Of a stretch of 46,311 bases of DNA, positions 1-7,663 are shown piece by piece. Location: contig CAIPDP010000167.1 in the NCBI GenBank assembly GCA_903863845.1, positions 1 through 46,311 of the forward strand. The letters run 5' to 3'. Made by a program: the position numbers and the translations under genes. Numbering within the stretch: position 1 is the stretch's first letter; the number at the start of each line of letters is the position of its first letter. Under the pieces are notes generated by a model, which had not been told where the DNA came from, searched no databases, and saw nothing but the letters and a program-made list of their open reading frames with translations. The DNA comes from an uncultured Mucilaginibacter sp. (lineage in GTDB: Bacteria; Bacteroidota; Bacteroidia; Sphingobacteriales; Sphingobacteriaceae).

Positions 1-211
1 CTTTATCATCAGGATGTATAAAATCAAATAGGTATTTGCCTATCATCTCCGTTGGATGATATCCTAAAATAACTTCTGAAGCAGCACTGATCTGGACGAT
101 ACGCCCATCTTCATCGAGTGCGCAAGCCATATCCGGCGACATTTCCATCAGTTTATCAAACCTGAAAAGTGCTCTTTCTGATTGCGAATCGAATACTTTT
201 GTTACCTGCAT
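1..211 (-). CDS. PAS-domain sensor protein, 5' part only
   Basis: The reverse strand from the ATG at 211 reads open to the left edge and encodes about 70 residues. They include MSPDMACALDEDGRIVQIS, then a LGYHPTEMIGKYLFDFIHPDD segment, which is the conserved core of a PAS sensory domain ('G....E..G.....hpdD'). The rest of the protein, probably a histidine kinase or other signalling output, lies outside the window. PAS domains bind a small ligand or cofactor or act as dimerisation modules; the ligand cannot be told from this fragment. Domain call is good, overall function unknown. Confidence 0.75.
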   Translation of the reverse strand, partial: MQVTKVFDSQSERALFRFDKLMEMSPDMACALDEDGRIVQISAASEVILGYHPTEMIGKYLFDFIHPDDK

Positions 212-613
212 AATTAAATCTAATTTATACAAATTAATTGTTTAACTAATATATAAATATAGAGGTAGTATGACTTTGGTTTCATTTGCTGCGTCAGCAA
301 TAAGATTATAGTTCTAAGCCTAAATCTGTTGGTGAACAGTTATTTGCTACAATTATCAACTTAAAAAGGAATAAAAAAATGACCGCTAACATTTTTAATT
401 ATATTTATTTGAGCGCCGGTAAAGTGCTGCGTTATTCAGGCGGCAAGAATTTGATTTTTCTTTTTACGATATATAAATGATCTATTGTGCCTTAATTTTA
501 AAAATAACTTTGCTGGTATATTTTATTTGAAATGTTAGTGTATTATAGCTGATACATAATTTTAGCTATGTTTGTGCGACCGTTAAATAAGGTAAAATAC
601 CTGCAAATATTAA
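212..613. other. AT-rich divergent intergenic region
   Basis: About 400 bases separate the divergent PAS protein and polyprenyl synthase genes. The stretch is AT-rich, with no convincing open frame on either strand and no RNA gene I recognise. It must hold the promoters of both flanking genes, but no clear TTTG/TAnnTTTG pair stands out. Confidence 0.5.
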
Positions 614-1585
614 ATGCTGAGCATCAACGAGATCAAAAAACCTATTGCAGCCGATATTGATGCTTTTGAAGAGCGATTTAAATCTTCTATGCAAAGTTCG
701 GTGCCATTGCTCGACCGGATCACCCACTACATCGTAAAACGTAAAGGAAAGCAGATCAGACCAATGTTCGTCTTTTTTTCGGCCAGTATTTGCGGCGGTA
801 TCAACGAGTCTACCCACCGCGGTGCGGCCCTGGTTGAGCTTTTGCATACCGCAACACTGGTGCACGATGATGTGGTTGATAACTCCTACCAGCGTCGCGG
901 TTTTTTTTCGATCAATGCGCTATGGAAAAACAAGATAGCTGTTTTAGTAGGCGATTTCCTGTTATCAAAAGGCCTGCTGTTATCGATCAACAATAACGAT
1001 TTTAACTTGTTACGTATCGTATCAGAGGCGGTAAAACAAATGAGTGAAGGTGAGTTGTTGCAGGTTGAAAAGGTACGCCGTATGGATGTTGAAGAGCCGG
1101 TTTATTATGAGGTCATCAGGCAGAAGACAGCTTCACTTATTGCTTCATGCTGCGCCTGCGGGGCCGCTTCAGCCGGTGCAGATGAAGAGACGGTAGAGAA
1201 GATGCGCCAGTTTGGAGAAAAGATAGGTATCGCTTTCCAGATAAAAGACGATATGTTCGATTTTGGCACCGACGATGTGGGTAAACCACTGGGTATCGAT
1301 ATCAAGGAGAAAAAAGTAACCCTGCCGCTCATTTACTCGCTTAATAACGCGCCACGTGCTGAACGAAAACGGATCATCAGCCTGGTAAAAAATCACCATG
1401 ACGATCCGAAGAAAATTGCCGAGATCATCCGTTTTGTCAATGAAACAGGCGGGCTTCAATATGCCGAAACCCAGATGAAAAAATACCAGGATGAAGCTTT
1501 CCAGTTGTTAAACACCTTTCCCGAGAGTGAATCGCGCTTCGCCCTTGAGCAACTGGTACGGTTTACTACCGAAAGAAACAAATAA
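614..1585 (+). CDS. Polyprenyl diphosphate synthase (trans-isoprenyl synthase)
   Basis: Extends allylic diphosphates with isopentenyl diphosphate. In Bacteroidota a 323-residue enzyme of this type usually makes the side chain of menaquinone. Both aspartate-rich motifs are visible: the first DDxxD at residues 85-89 (LVHDDVVDNSYQRRG) and the second at 212-216 (FQIKDDMFDF), followed by GKPLGIDIKEKKVTLPLI, the usual lysine-rich flank. The start is the ATG after an AT-rich leader. Its stop overlaps the start of the TerC-like gene by one base (TAATG), so the two are probably cotranslated. Exact chain length cannot be read from the sequence; octaprenyl or heptaprenyl synthase is most likely. Confidence 0.93.
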   Translation: MLSINEIKKPIAADIDAFEERFKSSMQSSVPLLDRITHYIVKRKGKQIRPMFVFFSASICGGINESTHRGAALVELLHTATLVHDDVVDNSYQRRGFFSINALWKNKIAVLVGDFLLSKGLLLSINNNDFNLLRIVSEAVKQMSEGELLQVEKVRRMDVEEPVYYEVIRQKTASLIASCCACGAASAGADEETVEKMRQFGEKIGIAFQIKDDMFDFGTDDVGKPLGIDIKEKKVTLPLIYSLNNAPRAERKRIISLVKNHHDDPKKIAEIIRFVNETGGLQYAETQMKKYQDEAFQLLNTFPESESRFALEQLVRFTTERNK

Positions 1586-2631
1586 TGTCAAGCGAATTTA
1601 TTTTCATATCTGGATTCATAGCTTTCATTGTGTCAATGATGGCTGTCGATCTTGGTTTGTTCAGTAAATCTGATAAACCGGTAAGTATGAAACAGGCTGC
1701 TCTGATGAGCGGGGTTTGGGTAGCGTTTGCATTGATATTTTACGGGCTAATTCTTCGTTACGGTCACCTTTTACATCATATTGATTCATTTGCTTCATTG
1801 CAGCAAATCAACGCCAAAAATTTCCATAACCTTAAGCTGGCGCCGGATGATTTTGCCGGTGATCTGGCGCGTTATCGCCAAAATCTGGGCCTGGAATTTA
1901 TTACAGGCTACCTGGTTGAGTACGCTTTATCGGTAGACAATATTTTTGTTATGGTGCTCATATTTACGGCTTTTGCAGTAAGTCCGAAATACTACCATAA
2001 AGTGTTGTTATGGGGCATTATAGGCGCAGTTATTATGCGCTTTGTGTTTATTTTCGTTGGAGCAGCACTGATCGCCCAGTTTCATTGGGTTTTATACCTC
2101 TTTGGAGTGTTCCTGGTTTATACCGGTATTATGATGTTTATTAACCGGAATGAAGAACAGGAAATAGATACCGAAAAGCATCGGGTGGTACGTTTTGCAT
2201 CAAAGTATTTTGCTGTACACCCAAAGTTTGAAGGGAGCAAATTTTTTGTAAAAATAAATGCCCGGAAAATGATCACACCATTATTCCTGGTGCTGATCAT
2301 TATCGAGGTTACCGACCTGGTTTTTGCTGTAGATTCTATTCCAGCAATTTTTTCGGTAACGCGCGATCCTTACATTGTTTTTTTCTCCAACATCTTTGCT
2401 ATAATGGGCCTGCGGTCGATGTTTTTTTTACTTGTTAATGTCATCGATAAATTTCACTATCTCAAAACCGGGCTGGCAGTTTTGCTTGCCTTTATCGGTT
2501 TGAAAATGCTTGCAGGTGAATATGCAGCAAAGGCCGGACTAACTACCAGCGTTTCACTTTTGATCATATTGGCTATTTTGAGCATTAGTGTGATCGCTTC
2601 TTTGTTATTTCCTCAGCAGGAAATTGAATGA
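1585..2631 (+). CDS. TerC family integral membrane protein
   Basis: A 348-residue protein with about eight hydrophobic helices. It carries the two TerC signature segments: FITGYLVEYALSVDNIFVM near residues 106-123 (E112, D118, N119) and IIIEVTDLVFAVDSIPAIF near 238-256 (E241, D244, D250). These acidic residues lie within the membrane and probably coordinate a cation. Family members (Alx, TerC, YceF) are linked to manganese efflux and tellurite resistance, and manganese export is the best guess. It starts within the stop codon of the polyprenyl synthase gene (TAATG), so it is translationally coupled, though no biochemical link is obvious. Confidence 0.9.
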   Translation: MSSEFIFISGFIAFIVSMMAVDLGLFSKSDKPVSMKQAALMSGVWVAFALIFYGLILRYGHLLHHIDSFASLQQINAKNFHNLKLAPDDFAGDLARYRQNLGLEFITGYLVEYALSVDNIFVMVLIFTAFAVSPKYYHKVLLWGIIGAVIMRFVFIFVGAALIAQFHWVLYLFGVFLVYTGIMMFINRNEEQEIDTEKHRVVRFASKYFAVHPKFEGSKFFVKINARKMITPLFLVLIIIEVTDLVFAVDSIPAIFSVTRDPYIVFFSNIFAIMGLRSMFFLLVNVIDKFHYLKTGLAVLLAFIGLKMLAGEYAAKAGLTTSVSLLIILAILSISVIASLLFPQQEIE

Positions 2632-2740
2632 AAACATATCCAAACTTGCTTGTGTAATCAGCAGGTAAGGAAAACGAATAGTTCTTGTTTGGTTATGTTG
2701 TCGTTTGCTGACTTCCCGACTAAAATATTAACTTCGCTAC

Positions 2741-3532
2741 ATGCATTGGTTTGATCTCAGCGGGTTTAAGTTTACAGTATTTTCTGTACTGGATATTTTC
2801 CTGCTGGCCATCATTATATATCAGTTGTATAACCTGATACGGGGTACAATTGCAGCCAATATCTTTATCGGCCTGGCGCTGATCTACATACTCTACTTTA
2901 TTGTACCCGAATCCAAAATGCCGCTTTTGGCGGGCATTCTCAAAAAAGTAGCCGATGTAGGGATCATTGCGGTCATCATCTTGTTCCAACAGGAGATAAG
3001 GCGGTTTTTACTGCTGGTAGGTAAAAACGCTTCGCTGCAGCGTAATAAAGCCTGGTGGCGTTATTTTTTTGGTAAATCGGAAGCCGAAAAGGATAACTAC
3101 GCGCGCATCAAACCCATTATTGATGCCTGTAAAAGTCTCAAACAAACACGTACTGGCGCGTTGATCGTTTTCGCTAAATATTACGATGAGCAATTTTATC
3201 AGAACAGTTGCGAAGTACTGGATTCTAAAATATCAAAGCGTCTGCTCGAAAGCATATTTCAAAAAAACAGCCCTCTGCATGATGGCGCTGTGGTGATATC
3301 GGAAAATAAGATCAAAGCTGCGAGTTGTATTTTACCGCTGACTGATAAGACTGATCTGCCGCTGCAATTTGGCCTCCGCCATCGTGCCGGTATTGGCGTT
3401 ACCGAAAATAATGAAGCCACAGCGATCATCGTATCCGAGGAAACCGGCGAGATCTCGTACGCCCGACAAGGCCGGGTTAAAATGAATATCGGGTTTGCTG
3501 AATTGGAGAAATTGTTGAATAAGGATTTTTAG
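2741..3532 (+). CDS. cdaA: Diadenylate cyclase CdaA (c-di-AMP synthase)
   Basis: Makes the second messenger cyclic di-AMP from two ATP at the cytoplasmic membrane. The 263-residue protein has three N-terminal membrane helices (about residues 12-90, ending ILFQQEIRRFLLLVG) and a DAC catalytic domain with the DGA motif at 181-183 (NSPLHDGAVVI) and the RHR motif at 213-215 (GLRHRAGIGV). This layout is that of CdaA rather than DisA. In many Bacteroidota folP lies next to cdaA; here folP is at 39429-40292. The gene converges on a small secreted-protein gene, with one base between the two stop codons. Confidence 0.93.
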   Translation: MHWFDLSGFKFTVFSVLDIFLLAIIIYQLYNLIRGTIAANIFIGLALIYILYFIVPESKMPLLAGILKKVADVGIIAVIILFQQEIRRFLLLVGKNASLQRNKAWWRYFFGKSEAEKDNYARIKPIIDACKSLKQTRTGALIVFAKYYDEQFYQNSCEVLDSKISKRLLESIFQKNSPLHDGAVVISENKIKAASCILPLTDKTDLPLQFGLRHRAGIGVTENNEATAIIVSEETGEISYARQGRVKMNIGFAELEKLLNKDF

Positions 3533-3533
3533 A

Positions 3534-3908
3534 TCAGGGAGTAAACAAATTCTCTTTATCCGCCGGATCAACCACCTCAATCTTTTTCAACAGCATCGTA
3601 TATCTGGTATTCCCTTCGGTAAGTTTAGCAATCGGCATCCTGTCACTGCTTTTTAGTTTTACAACGGGCATATTGCTCATAAATGGTTCGGCAATAACTG
3701 TTTTATTCAACTTGAAATGTTTTAATTGGCTATTTATATCAGGCATCAGAAAAAATTTGCCGTAAACTGTTGTATCACTCTTTTTGAAACCGTTGAATGG
3801 ATTAAAAAAGCCTGAATTGATTGAGTCGACAGGTTTCAGTAATAATGCTTGCGCCCGAGCCTGACTCACGCTTGCAATTATAATCGTTATCAATAGAAAC
3901 TTTTTCAT
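3534..3908 (-). CDS. Small secreted protein of unknown function
   Basis: A 124-residue protein with a clear Sec signal peptide (MKKFLLITIIIASVSQARAQ, cleavage after AQA or thereabouts) and a short mature part of about 104 residues without cysteines or recognisable motifs. The mature segment has alternating hydrophobic residues suggesting beta structure (for example YTMLLKKIEVVD near the C terminus). No family recognised. It is convergent with cdaA, one base between stops, so no independent terminator fits between them. The signal peptide and clean frame support a real gene. Confidence 0.7.
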   Translation of the reverse strand: MKKFLLITIIIASVSQARAQALLLKPVDSINSGFFNPFNGFKKSDTTVYGKFFLMPDINSQLKHFKLNKTVIAEPFMSNMPVVKLKSSDRMPIAKLTEGNTRYTMLLKKIEVVDPADKENLFTP

Positions 3909-4041
3909 CTTCGGATTGTGGTGTACTAAGTTAAGCAGCCCATCTGTAAAAAAATGTTAAAAAATTTGGTTGGACTGTTAAATAACATTTTCTGCACGCT
4001 TCTGGTCTGTTTCCAGTCATCTTTTTAAGTATTGCATTTTC

Positions 4042-4109
4042 TGTGACCATCATCATTTTTTGCATGGTGCAACATCATTTTATGCCTCGTCTTTACCCAA
4101 TATTTTTAC
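4042..4109 (+). promoter_or_regulatory. Crp/Fnr-like site plus -7 box, unit 1
   Basis: TGTGACCATCATCATT at 4042-4057 fits TGTGA-N6-TCAyT, and TATTTTTAC at 4101-4109 resembles the Bacteroidota -7 element. The gap is 43 nt, exactly as upstream of three other electron-transfer units (10209-10276, 13997-14064, 17953-18019). The ATG follows the box by 22 nt, as at unit 2. The right half-site (TCATT) is weaker than in units 2 and 3. Regulator family is inferred. Confidence 0.55.
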
Positions 4110-4131
4110 CCTAACAAAACAATATAGCATT

Positions 4132-4581
4132 ATGAAAAAGATTTCCACTCCAAATTACTCCGCTACTGCAATAAAGCGGATCGTTATGACAGCGTTTATT
4201 ATGCTTACATTCATCGTTATAAACTCTAAATGCCTGGCTCAGGCAAAAGCGCCGTGGGTATCCCCCAAAGCAGCACAGGACGTAAAGAACCCGATTGCAG
4301 GTGACAAAGCAAGTCTGGTTGATGGTAAAAAACTATATACAACTAATTGCGCTCCCTGCCACGGTGATAAAGGTCGCGGAGACGGGCCAGCAGCTGCAGC
4401 TCTAAATCCAAAACCTGCCGACCACTCTTCCGCAACGGTACAAAGTGAAAGCGATGGCTCACTTTATTGGAAACTTTCTGAAGGCAGGAATCCTATGCCA
4501 GCTTATAAAGCTATCCTGAATGAACATCAGCGTTGGGCATTGGTCAATTATATCAGAACCCTGGCCAAAGGCAAAAAGTAA
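4132..4581 (+). CDS. Periplasmic class I cytochrome c
   Basis: A 149-residue secreted monohaem cytochrome. The start is the ATG at 4132, giving a basic N terminus and a hydrophobic signal segment (about residues 17-36, ending CLAQA). An upstream in-frame ATG at 4060 gives no better signal and would lie upstream of the -7 box. The haem site is CAPCH at 73-77, and M122 in NPMPAYK is the likely sixth ligand. It resembles the cytochromes at 10344 and 15240 (shared YTTNCAPCHG/NLHCASCHG, SDGSLY, SEGR and MP motifs). First gene of a unit followed by a porin-like barrel and a haem lipoprotein, so it probably passes electrons to or from the outer membrane. Confidence 0.9.
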   Translation: MKKISTPNYSATAIKRIVMTAFIMLTFIVINSKCLAQAKAPWVSPKAAQDVKNPIAGDKASLVDGKKLYTTNCAPCHGDKGRGDGPAAAALNPKPADHSSATVQSESDGSLYWKLSEGRNPMPAYKAILNEHQRWALVNYIRTLAKGKK

Positions 4582-4618
4582 TTTCCACCATATTATTTTT
4601 CACTTAAACTATAAATCA

Positions 4619-5836
4619 ATGAAACGGATAAATAAAATCGGCTATTGCCTCGGTGCTATTATGCTGATTTTGCTATCGTTCAACACAGCAAAAGCGCAGC
4701 AAACTACTGCTGACTCCGCTTTGCTGGGAAGGATAGCAATACTCGAACAGCAGGTTGCTGATCAAAAACCAGGCGAGAGCCATTTTATGGTTGCTGGTTT
4801 AACAACCTTCGGTTATGTAAGTAGCAAAACTACCTTTACAGCCCCAGGTGCTATGGGCCAGATTACACGGGCTAACAGTCTGGGAGATGCCGACCATTAT
4901 GAGTTGAGCCCAATGTTTCTGTTCCGCCATGGAGATAACCTATTGGTAGAATTTGAACCTTCTTTTGACGGAAGTAACTTAGGCGTAAACTGGGCAAATA
5001 TCTCTTATTTTGCCGCCCCTGGTTTGGTGGTGCATGCAGGGTATTTTGTAGTTCCTTTTGGTATTTACAATAAAAAGTTAGCTGCAGGCTGGATCGATAA
5101 ACTGGCTGGTGACCCAGCAGGAATTGATTTACCAGGCTCAGATTTTGGTATCGGTTTTAGCGGTGGTTTTCCGCTGGGCGATATGAAATGGGGATACGAT
5201 GTAAGTTTGACCAATGGTTTGCAATTGCTGCCTGATGGTGAGCTGCAAAACGCCGGAATTGTTGACAATAATAAAGGCAAGATGCTCAGTGGCCGTGTAT
5301 CCCTCTTGCCATTTTCCAATTCAAGCCTCGAGATCGGCGTATCTGCTTTGCACAGCAATGCGGGCGATGCCGGATCGACTTTTACCAGCGCCAATGTAAC
5401 AATGTATGGTGCCGACATCAATTTTGTAAAAACCTTCAGTCCGTTTTTGGTTAACATCAAAGGCCAATACAATAAGATCAACGTAACTCCGCAAACTTAT
5501 ACCAGTCCGGTTGATTCATCCTTATTTTCATATAATAATGTTACTTCTTCGGCATTTGCCCAAATTTCGGTGCGCCCTGTTGGATCTGATAGCTTTCTGA
5601 AGAATTTCGAGGTGGCCTACCGCTATTCAAATTATACTACGCCAGCAGGCTCGGCATGGGGTCAAAACTTTCACGAGAATGATTTTGGTCTCGACTATTG
5701 GTTAAGCTGGAGAACCGTACTTAAGTTTACTTATGCACAGTCCCGTTCATTGAGCACATCATCCGTAACAGCTGGTGGTACACCTGGCCTAACGAATATC
5801 AACAGTTTATATCTGCAATTTTCGGTAGAATTTTAA
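4619..5836 (+). CDS. Porin-like outer-membrane beta-barrel
   Basis: 405 residues from the ATG at 4619. The longer frame from 4520 lies inside the cytochrome gene and lacks a signal peptide. The N terminus has a signal peptide ending AKA-QQ and a short coiled-coil-like segment (LLGRIAILEQQVADQ). Then come many alternating amphipathic strands with glycine/aromatic turns (HYELSPMFLFRHGD, FEPSFDGSNLGVNWANISYF), ending in YLQFSVEF. A C-terminal phenylalanine is typical of outer-membrane barrels. The fold resembles phosphate-selective-porin-like barrels. Lying between two cytochrome genes, it could be the pore of a porin-cytochrome conduit, but this is inference; it could also be an ordinary anion porin. 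Confidence 0.78.
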   Translation: MKRINKIGYCLGAIMLILLSFNTAKAQQTTADSALLGRIAILEQQVADQKPGESHFMVAGLTTFGYVSSKTTFTAPGAMGQITRANSLGDADHYELSPMFLFRHGDNLLVEFEPSFDGSNLGVNWANISYFAAPGLVVHAGYFVVPFGIYNKKLAAGWIDKLAGDPAGIDLPGSDFGIGFSGGFPLGDMKWGYDVSLTNGLQLLPDGELQNAGIVDNNKGKMLSGRVSLLPFSNSSLEIGVSALHSNAGDAGSTFTSANVTMYGADINFVKTFSPFLVNIKGQYNKINVTPQTYTSPVDSSLFSYNNVTSSAFAQISVRPVGSDSFLKNFEVAYRYSNYTTPAGSAWGQNFHENDFGLDYWLSWRTVLKFTYAQSRSLSTSSVTAGGTPGLTNINSLYLQFSVEF

Positions 5837-5847
5837 AAAGCATAGAC

Positions 5848-6123
5848 ATGAAAAAGATAAAGACAAGAACCCGCGGCTGGATAATGATCATAGGAATGAT
5901 CGCTGTTATAGCCCTGATATTTACCAGCTGTGCTGAAAATGAAAAGATAGCTGCTAAGAGCGGCGCACAGCTTTGGGCCGAGAATTGCCAGCGTTGCCAT
6001 AATACGCCATCGCCTTCAGCATTTTCGCACGAGCAATGGAAAACAATCGGCATGCACATGCAAACCCGTGCACAGTTAACAGATAAAGAGCGCCAGAAGA
6101 TTGTTGATTTTTTATCGCAGTAA
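5848..6123 (+). CDS. Small monohaem cytochrome c lipoprotein
   Basis: A 91-residue protein with an N-terminal membrane segment and a lipobox (IFTSC, lipidated C28). One CXXCH site follows (CQRCH, residues 47-51), with M69 and M71 in IGMHMQTRAQLT as candidate axial ligands. The C-terminal LTDKERQKIVDFLSQ helix matches the last helix of small class I cytochromes. It lies 11 bases after the porin-like gene and before a strong terminator, so it is the last gene of unit 1. It is probably anchored to a membrane facing the periplasm and relays electrons. Confidence 0.85.
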   Translation: MKKIKTRTRGWIMIIGMIAVIALIFTSCAENEKIAAKSGAQLWAENCQRCHNTPSPSAFSHEQWKTIGMHMQTRAQLTDKERQKIVDFLSQ

Positions 6124-6155
6124 ATTAGTCTTCTGCAATAAATAATATTAGCAAT

Positions 6156-6181
6156 GGCTCCGAGCGATCGGGGCCTTTTTT
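6156..6181 (+). terminator. Rho-independent terminator of unit 1
   Basis: An 8-bp stem (GGCTCCGA with TCGGGGCC, one G-T pair) around a GCGA loop, followed by six or more T residues. It lies 32 bases after the stop of the small cytochrome lipoprotein. Confidence 0.85.
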
Positions 6182-6704
6182 GTCTGAACCGGGATTTGTA
6201 GGTCCCGATAGCTAGCGGGATTATTCATTGCGCTGATGCCTAAAAAAATATCATTGCGAGGAGTCAGCGGAGGGTTGCGCTCTTAGGGGCAACGTGGTAA
6301 TCGCAAGGAGGTAGGAACGCGCTAAAGTCTGAATCAGAATTTACAGAATTAAAGAATTAACAGAAATCAAGCTATTCCTGATCCCGATAGCTATCGGGAC
6401 CTACGAATCGTGGTTTAAACAGCTTAAGGGCGTTCCCTTCGTTCCTCGGGTCGGTCCGCTTCAGGCTGACGGTATTCGCTATTGTCCCTAACGCTATTGT
6501 CTGAATCAGAATTTACAGCATTTAAGAATAAGTAGAATTCAAGCCCTTTCTTAAATACTAATCTCGTACGAACTGGATCACAAAATTAAAGAATAAGCGA
6601 AATTGCCCTGAGCTATTTTTCTTAAACGCTGTGCGCGGGATGTCACCCTGAGCCTGTCGAAGGTGCGTGTGTAAGGCCATAAAAGGCAATTTAGAACACC
6701 CAAC
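6182..6704. repeat. Intergenic island of dispersed repeats
   Basis: A gene-free stretch between convergent units made of several repeats. A 27-nt arm at 6195-6221 is matched in inverted orientation at 6381-6407 (25 of 27 positions) and contains the TCCCGATAGCTATCGGGA palindrome, perfect in the right arm and with one change in the left. GTCTGAATCAGAATTTACAG occurs directly repeated at 6327-6346 and 6499-6518, with looser similarity for about 25 further bases. A TCATTGCGAGG-type sequence lies near 6242, and TGTCACCCTGAGCCTGTCGA at 6641-6660 resembles a common intergenic repeat of Bacteroidota. No coding frame is supported. Confidence 0.75.
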
Positions 6705-6751
6705 AAAAAAGTCTCGAGACTACCGATAATTTTCGGGGTGACTCGAGACTT
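6705..6751 (-). terminator. Terminator of the NrfD unit
   Basis: A 10-bp stem (6709-6718 with 6742-6751, AAGTCTCGAG/CTCGAGACTT) holds a smaller inner stem CCGA/TCGG. Read on the minus strand it is followed by six T residues (6710-6705). It lies 25 bases beyond the stop of the Ig-like protein. Confidence 0.85.
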
Positions 6752-6775
6752 AAGACGATAATTAACCTGCGGCTT

Positions 6776-7663
6776 TTATTCTGTTTCCTGCCCTAGTTTT
6801 TTGATCCGGAATATATTCTGCACCAACAGGATAAGCGTTAGCCAAACAGCAATGATGATACCTCCTGAAACAATAATCAACCAGATCGGTGCCTTATCGC
6901 GGGTAGCAAAGAGTGTCCGCTCATTGAAGTTACTTACAGGAATGAATTTAGCACCCCAGGGCACCGTTTTTTCTACAGCAATATTACCAAACTGATCATT
7001 ATCTTCAACCTTGGCAACCAGTACAATATTGCCTTTTGAGTCGCCCGGAATACTGTCGCGTTTAAAGTCGGCAGCAGCCTGGCCGGTTGAATCGGTTGTA
7101 AAAGTTGGGGTCTCATTAACGGGAAGATCAGCACCCAGACGTTTTACGCCAAATTTAACGTCGACACCTTTCACCGGTACCCAGGTAGTATCATTTAACT
7201 GAAATACCTTGGCAGTGATCGTTTTATCGCTTGTGCTGATCTCGATCTTCGCTTTTGCTACAGTAAGATCCGCTTTGGCCGATTCATATTTCTTGTTGCC
7301 ATCAAAGGTGGCCAAAAATGTATGGGTTTTTGAGCTCTTCCATTCGGATTTTAACGAAGGCGGGATAAAAGCAAAACCCTGGCCATTTTCGTCGGTAATT
7401 ATGTTCCCGATCACTGTTCCTGAAGAGTCTTTGCTCAAAAACAACTTCAAAGGTATTCCCGCTGCGGGCTTGAACCTTCCATCAACCTTGGTTTTTACCA
7501 TCGCCGAAATATGCGGCAGCTGATTATTTACTTCAAAATAGCTAAGTGTTATACTTAAGCTGGCTTTTTCCGCACCTTGCGAAAAGCCTTTATTGGCCGA
7601 TAGCAACAACATAACCGCTATTGAGCCGGCAAGTAGTTTATTTAACAGTTTCATGGTGTTCAT
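6776..7663 (-). CDS. Ig-like periplasmic protein with C-terminal membrane anchor
   Basis: 295 residues: a signal peptide (ending GFSQG), a periplasmic part that looks like two Ig-like or Big-type beta-sandwich domains (ITDENGQGFAFIP and TTDSTGQAAADF are matching strand-turn-strand segments), and one C-terminal membrane helix at about 258-280 (APIWLIIVSGGIIIAVWL) with a basic cytoplasmic tail. No cofactor motif. It overlaps the end of the NrfD-like gene by 26 bases (17 if the second ATG at 7654 is used), so it is translationally coupled and probably a structural or accessory subunit of the same membrane complex. The role is inferred from position only. Confidence 0.8.
   Translation of the reverse strand: MNTMKLLNKLLAGSIAVMLLLSANKGFSQGAEKASLSITLSYFEVNNQLPHISAMVKTKVDGRFKPAAGIPLKLFLSKDSSGTVIGNIITDENGQGFAFIPPSLKSEWKSSKTHTFLATFDGNKKYESAKADLTVAKAKIEISTSDKTITAKVFQLNDTTWVPVKGVDVKFGVKRLGADLPVNETPTFTTDSTGQAAADFKRDSIPGDSKGNIVLVAKVEDNDQFGNIAVEKTVPWGAKFIPVSNFNERTLFATRDKAPIWLIIVSGGIIIAVWLTLILLVQNIFRIKKLGQETE

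Noticed and set aside
4520..4618. Upstream start for the porin-like gene
   Set aside because: It lies inside the preceding cytochrome gene in another frame and would hide the signal peptide beginning at 4619.
5065..5481. 138-codon minus-strand frame in the porin-like gene
   Set aside because: The plus strand has a continuous barrel-like protein; the minus frame has no signal, domain or start context.
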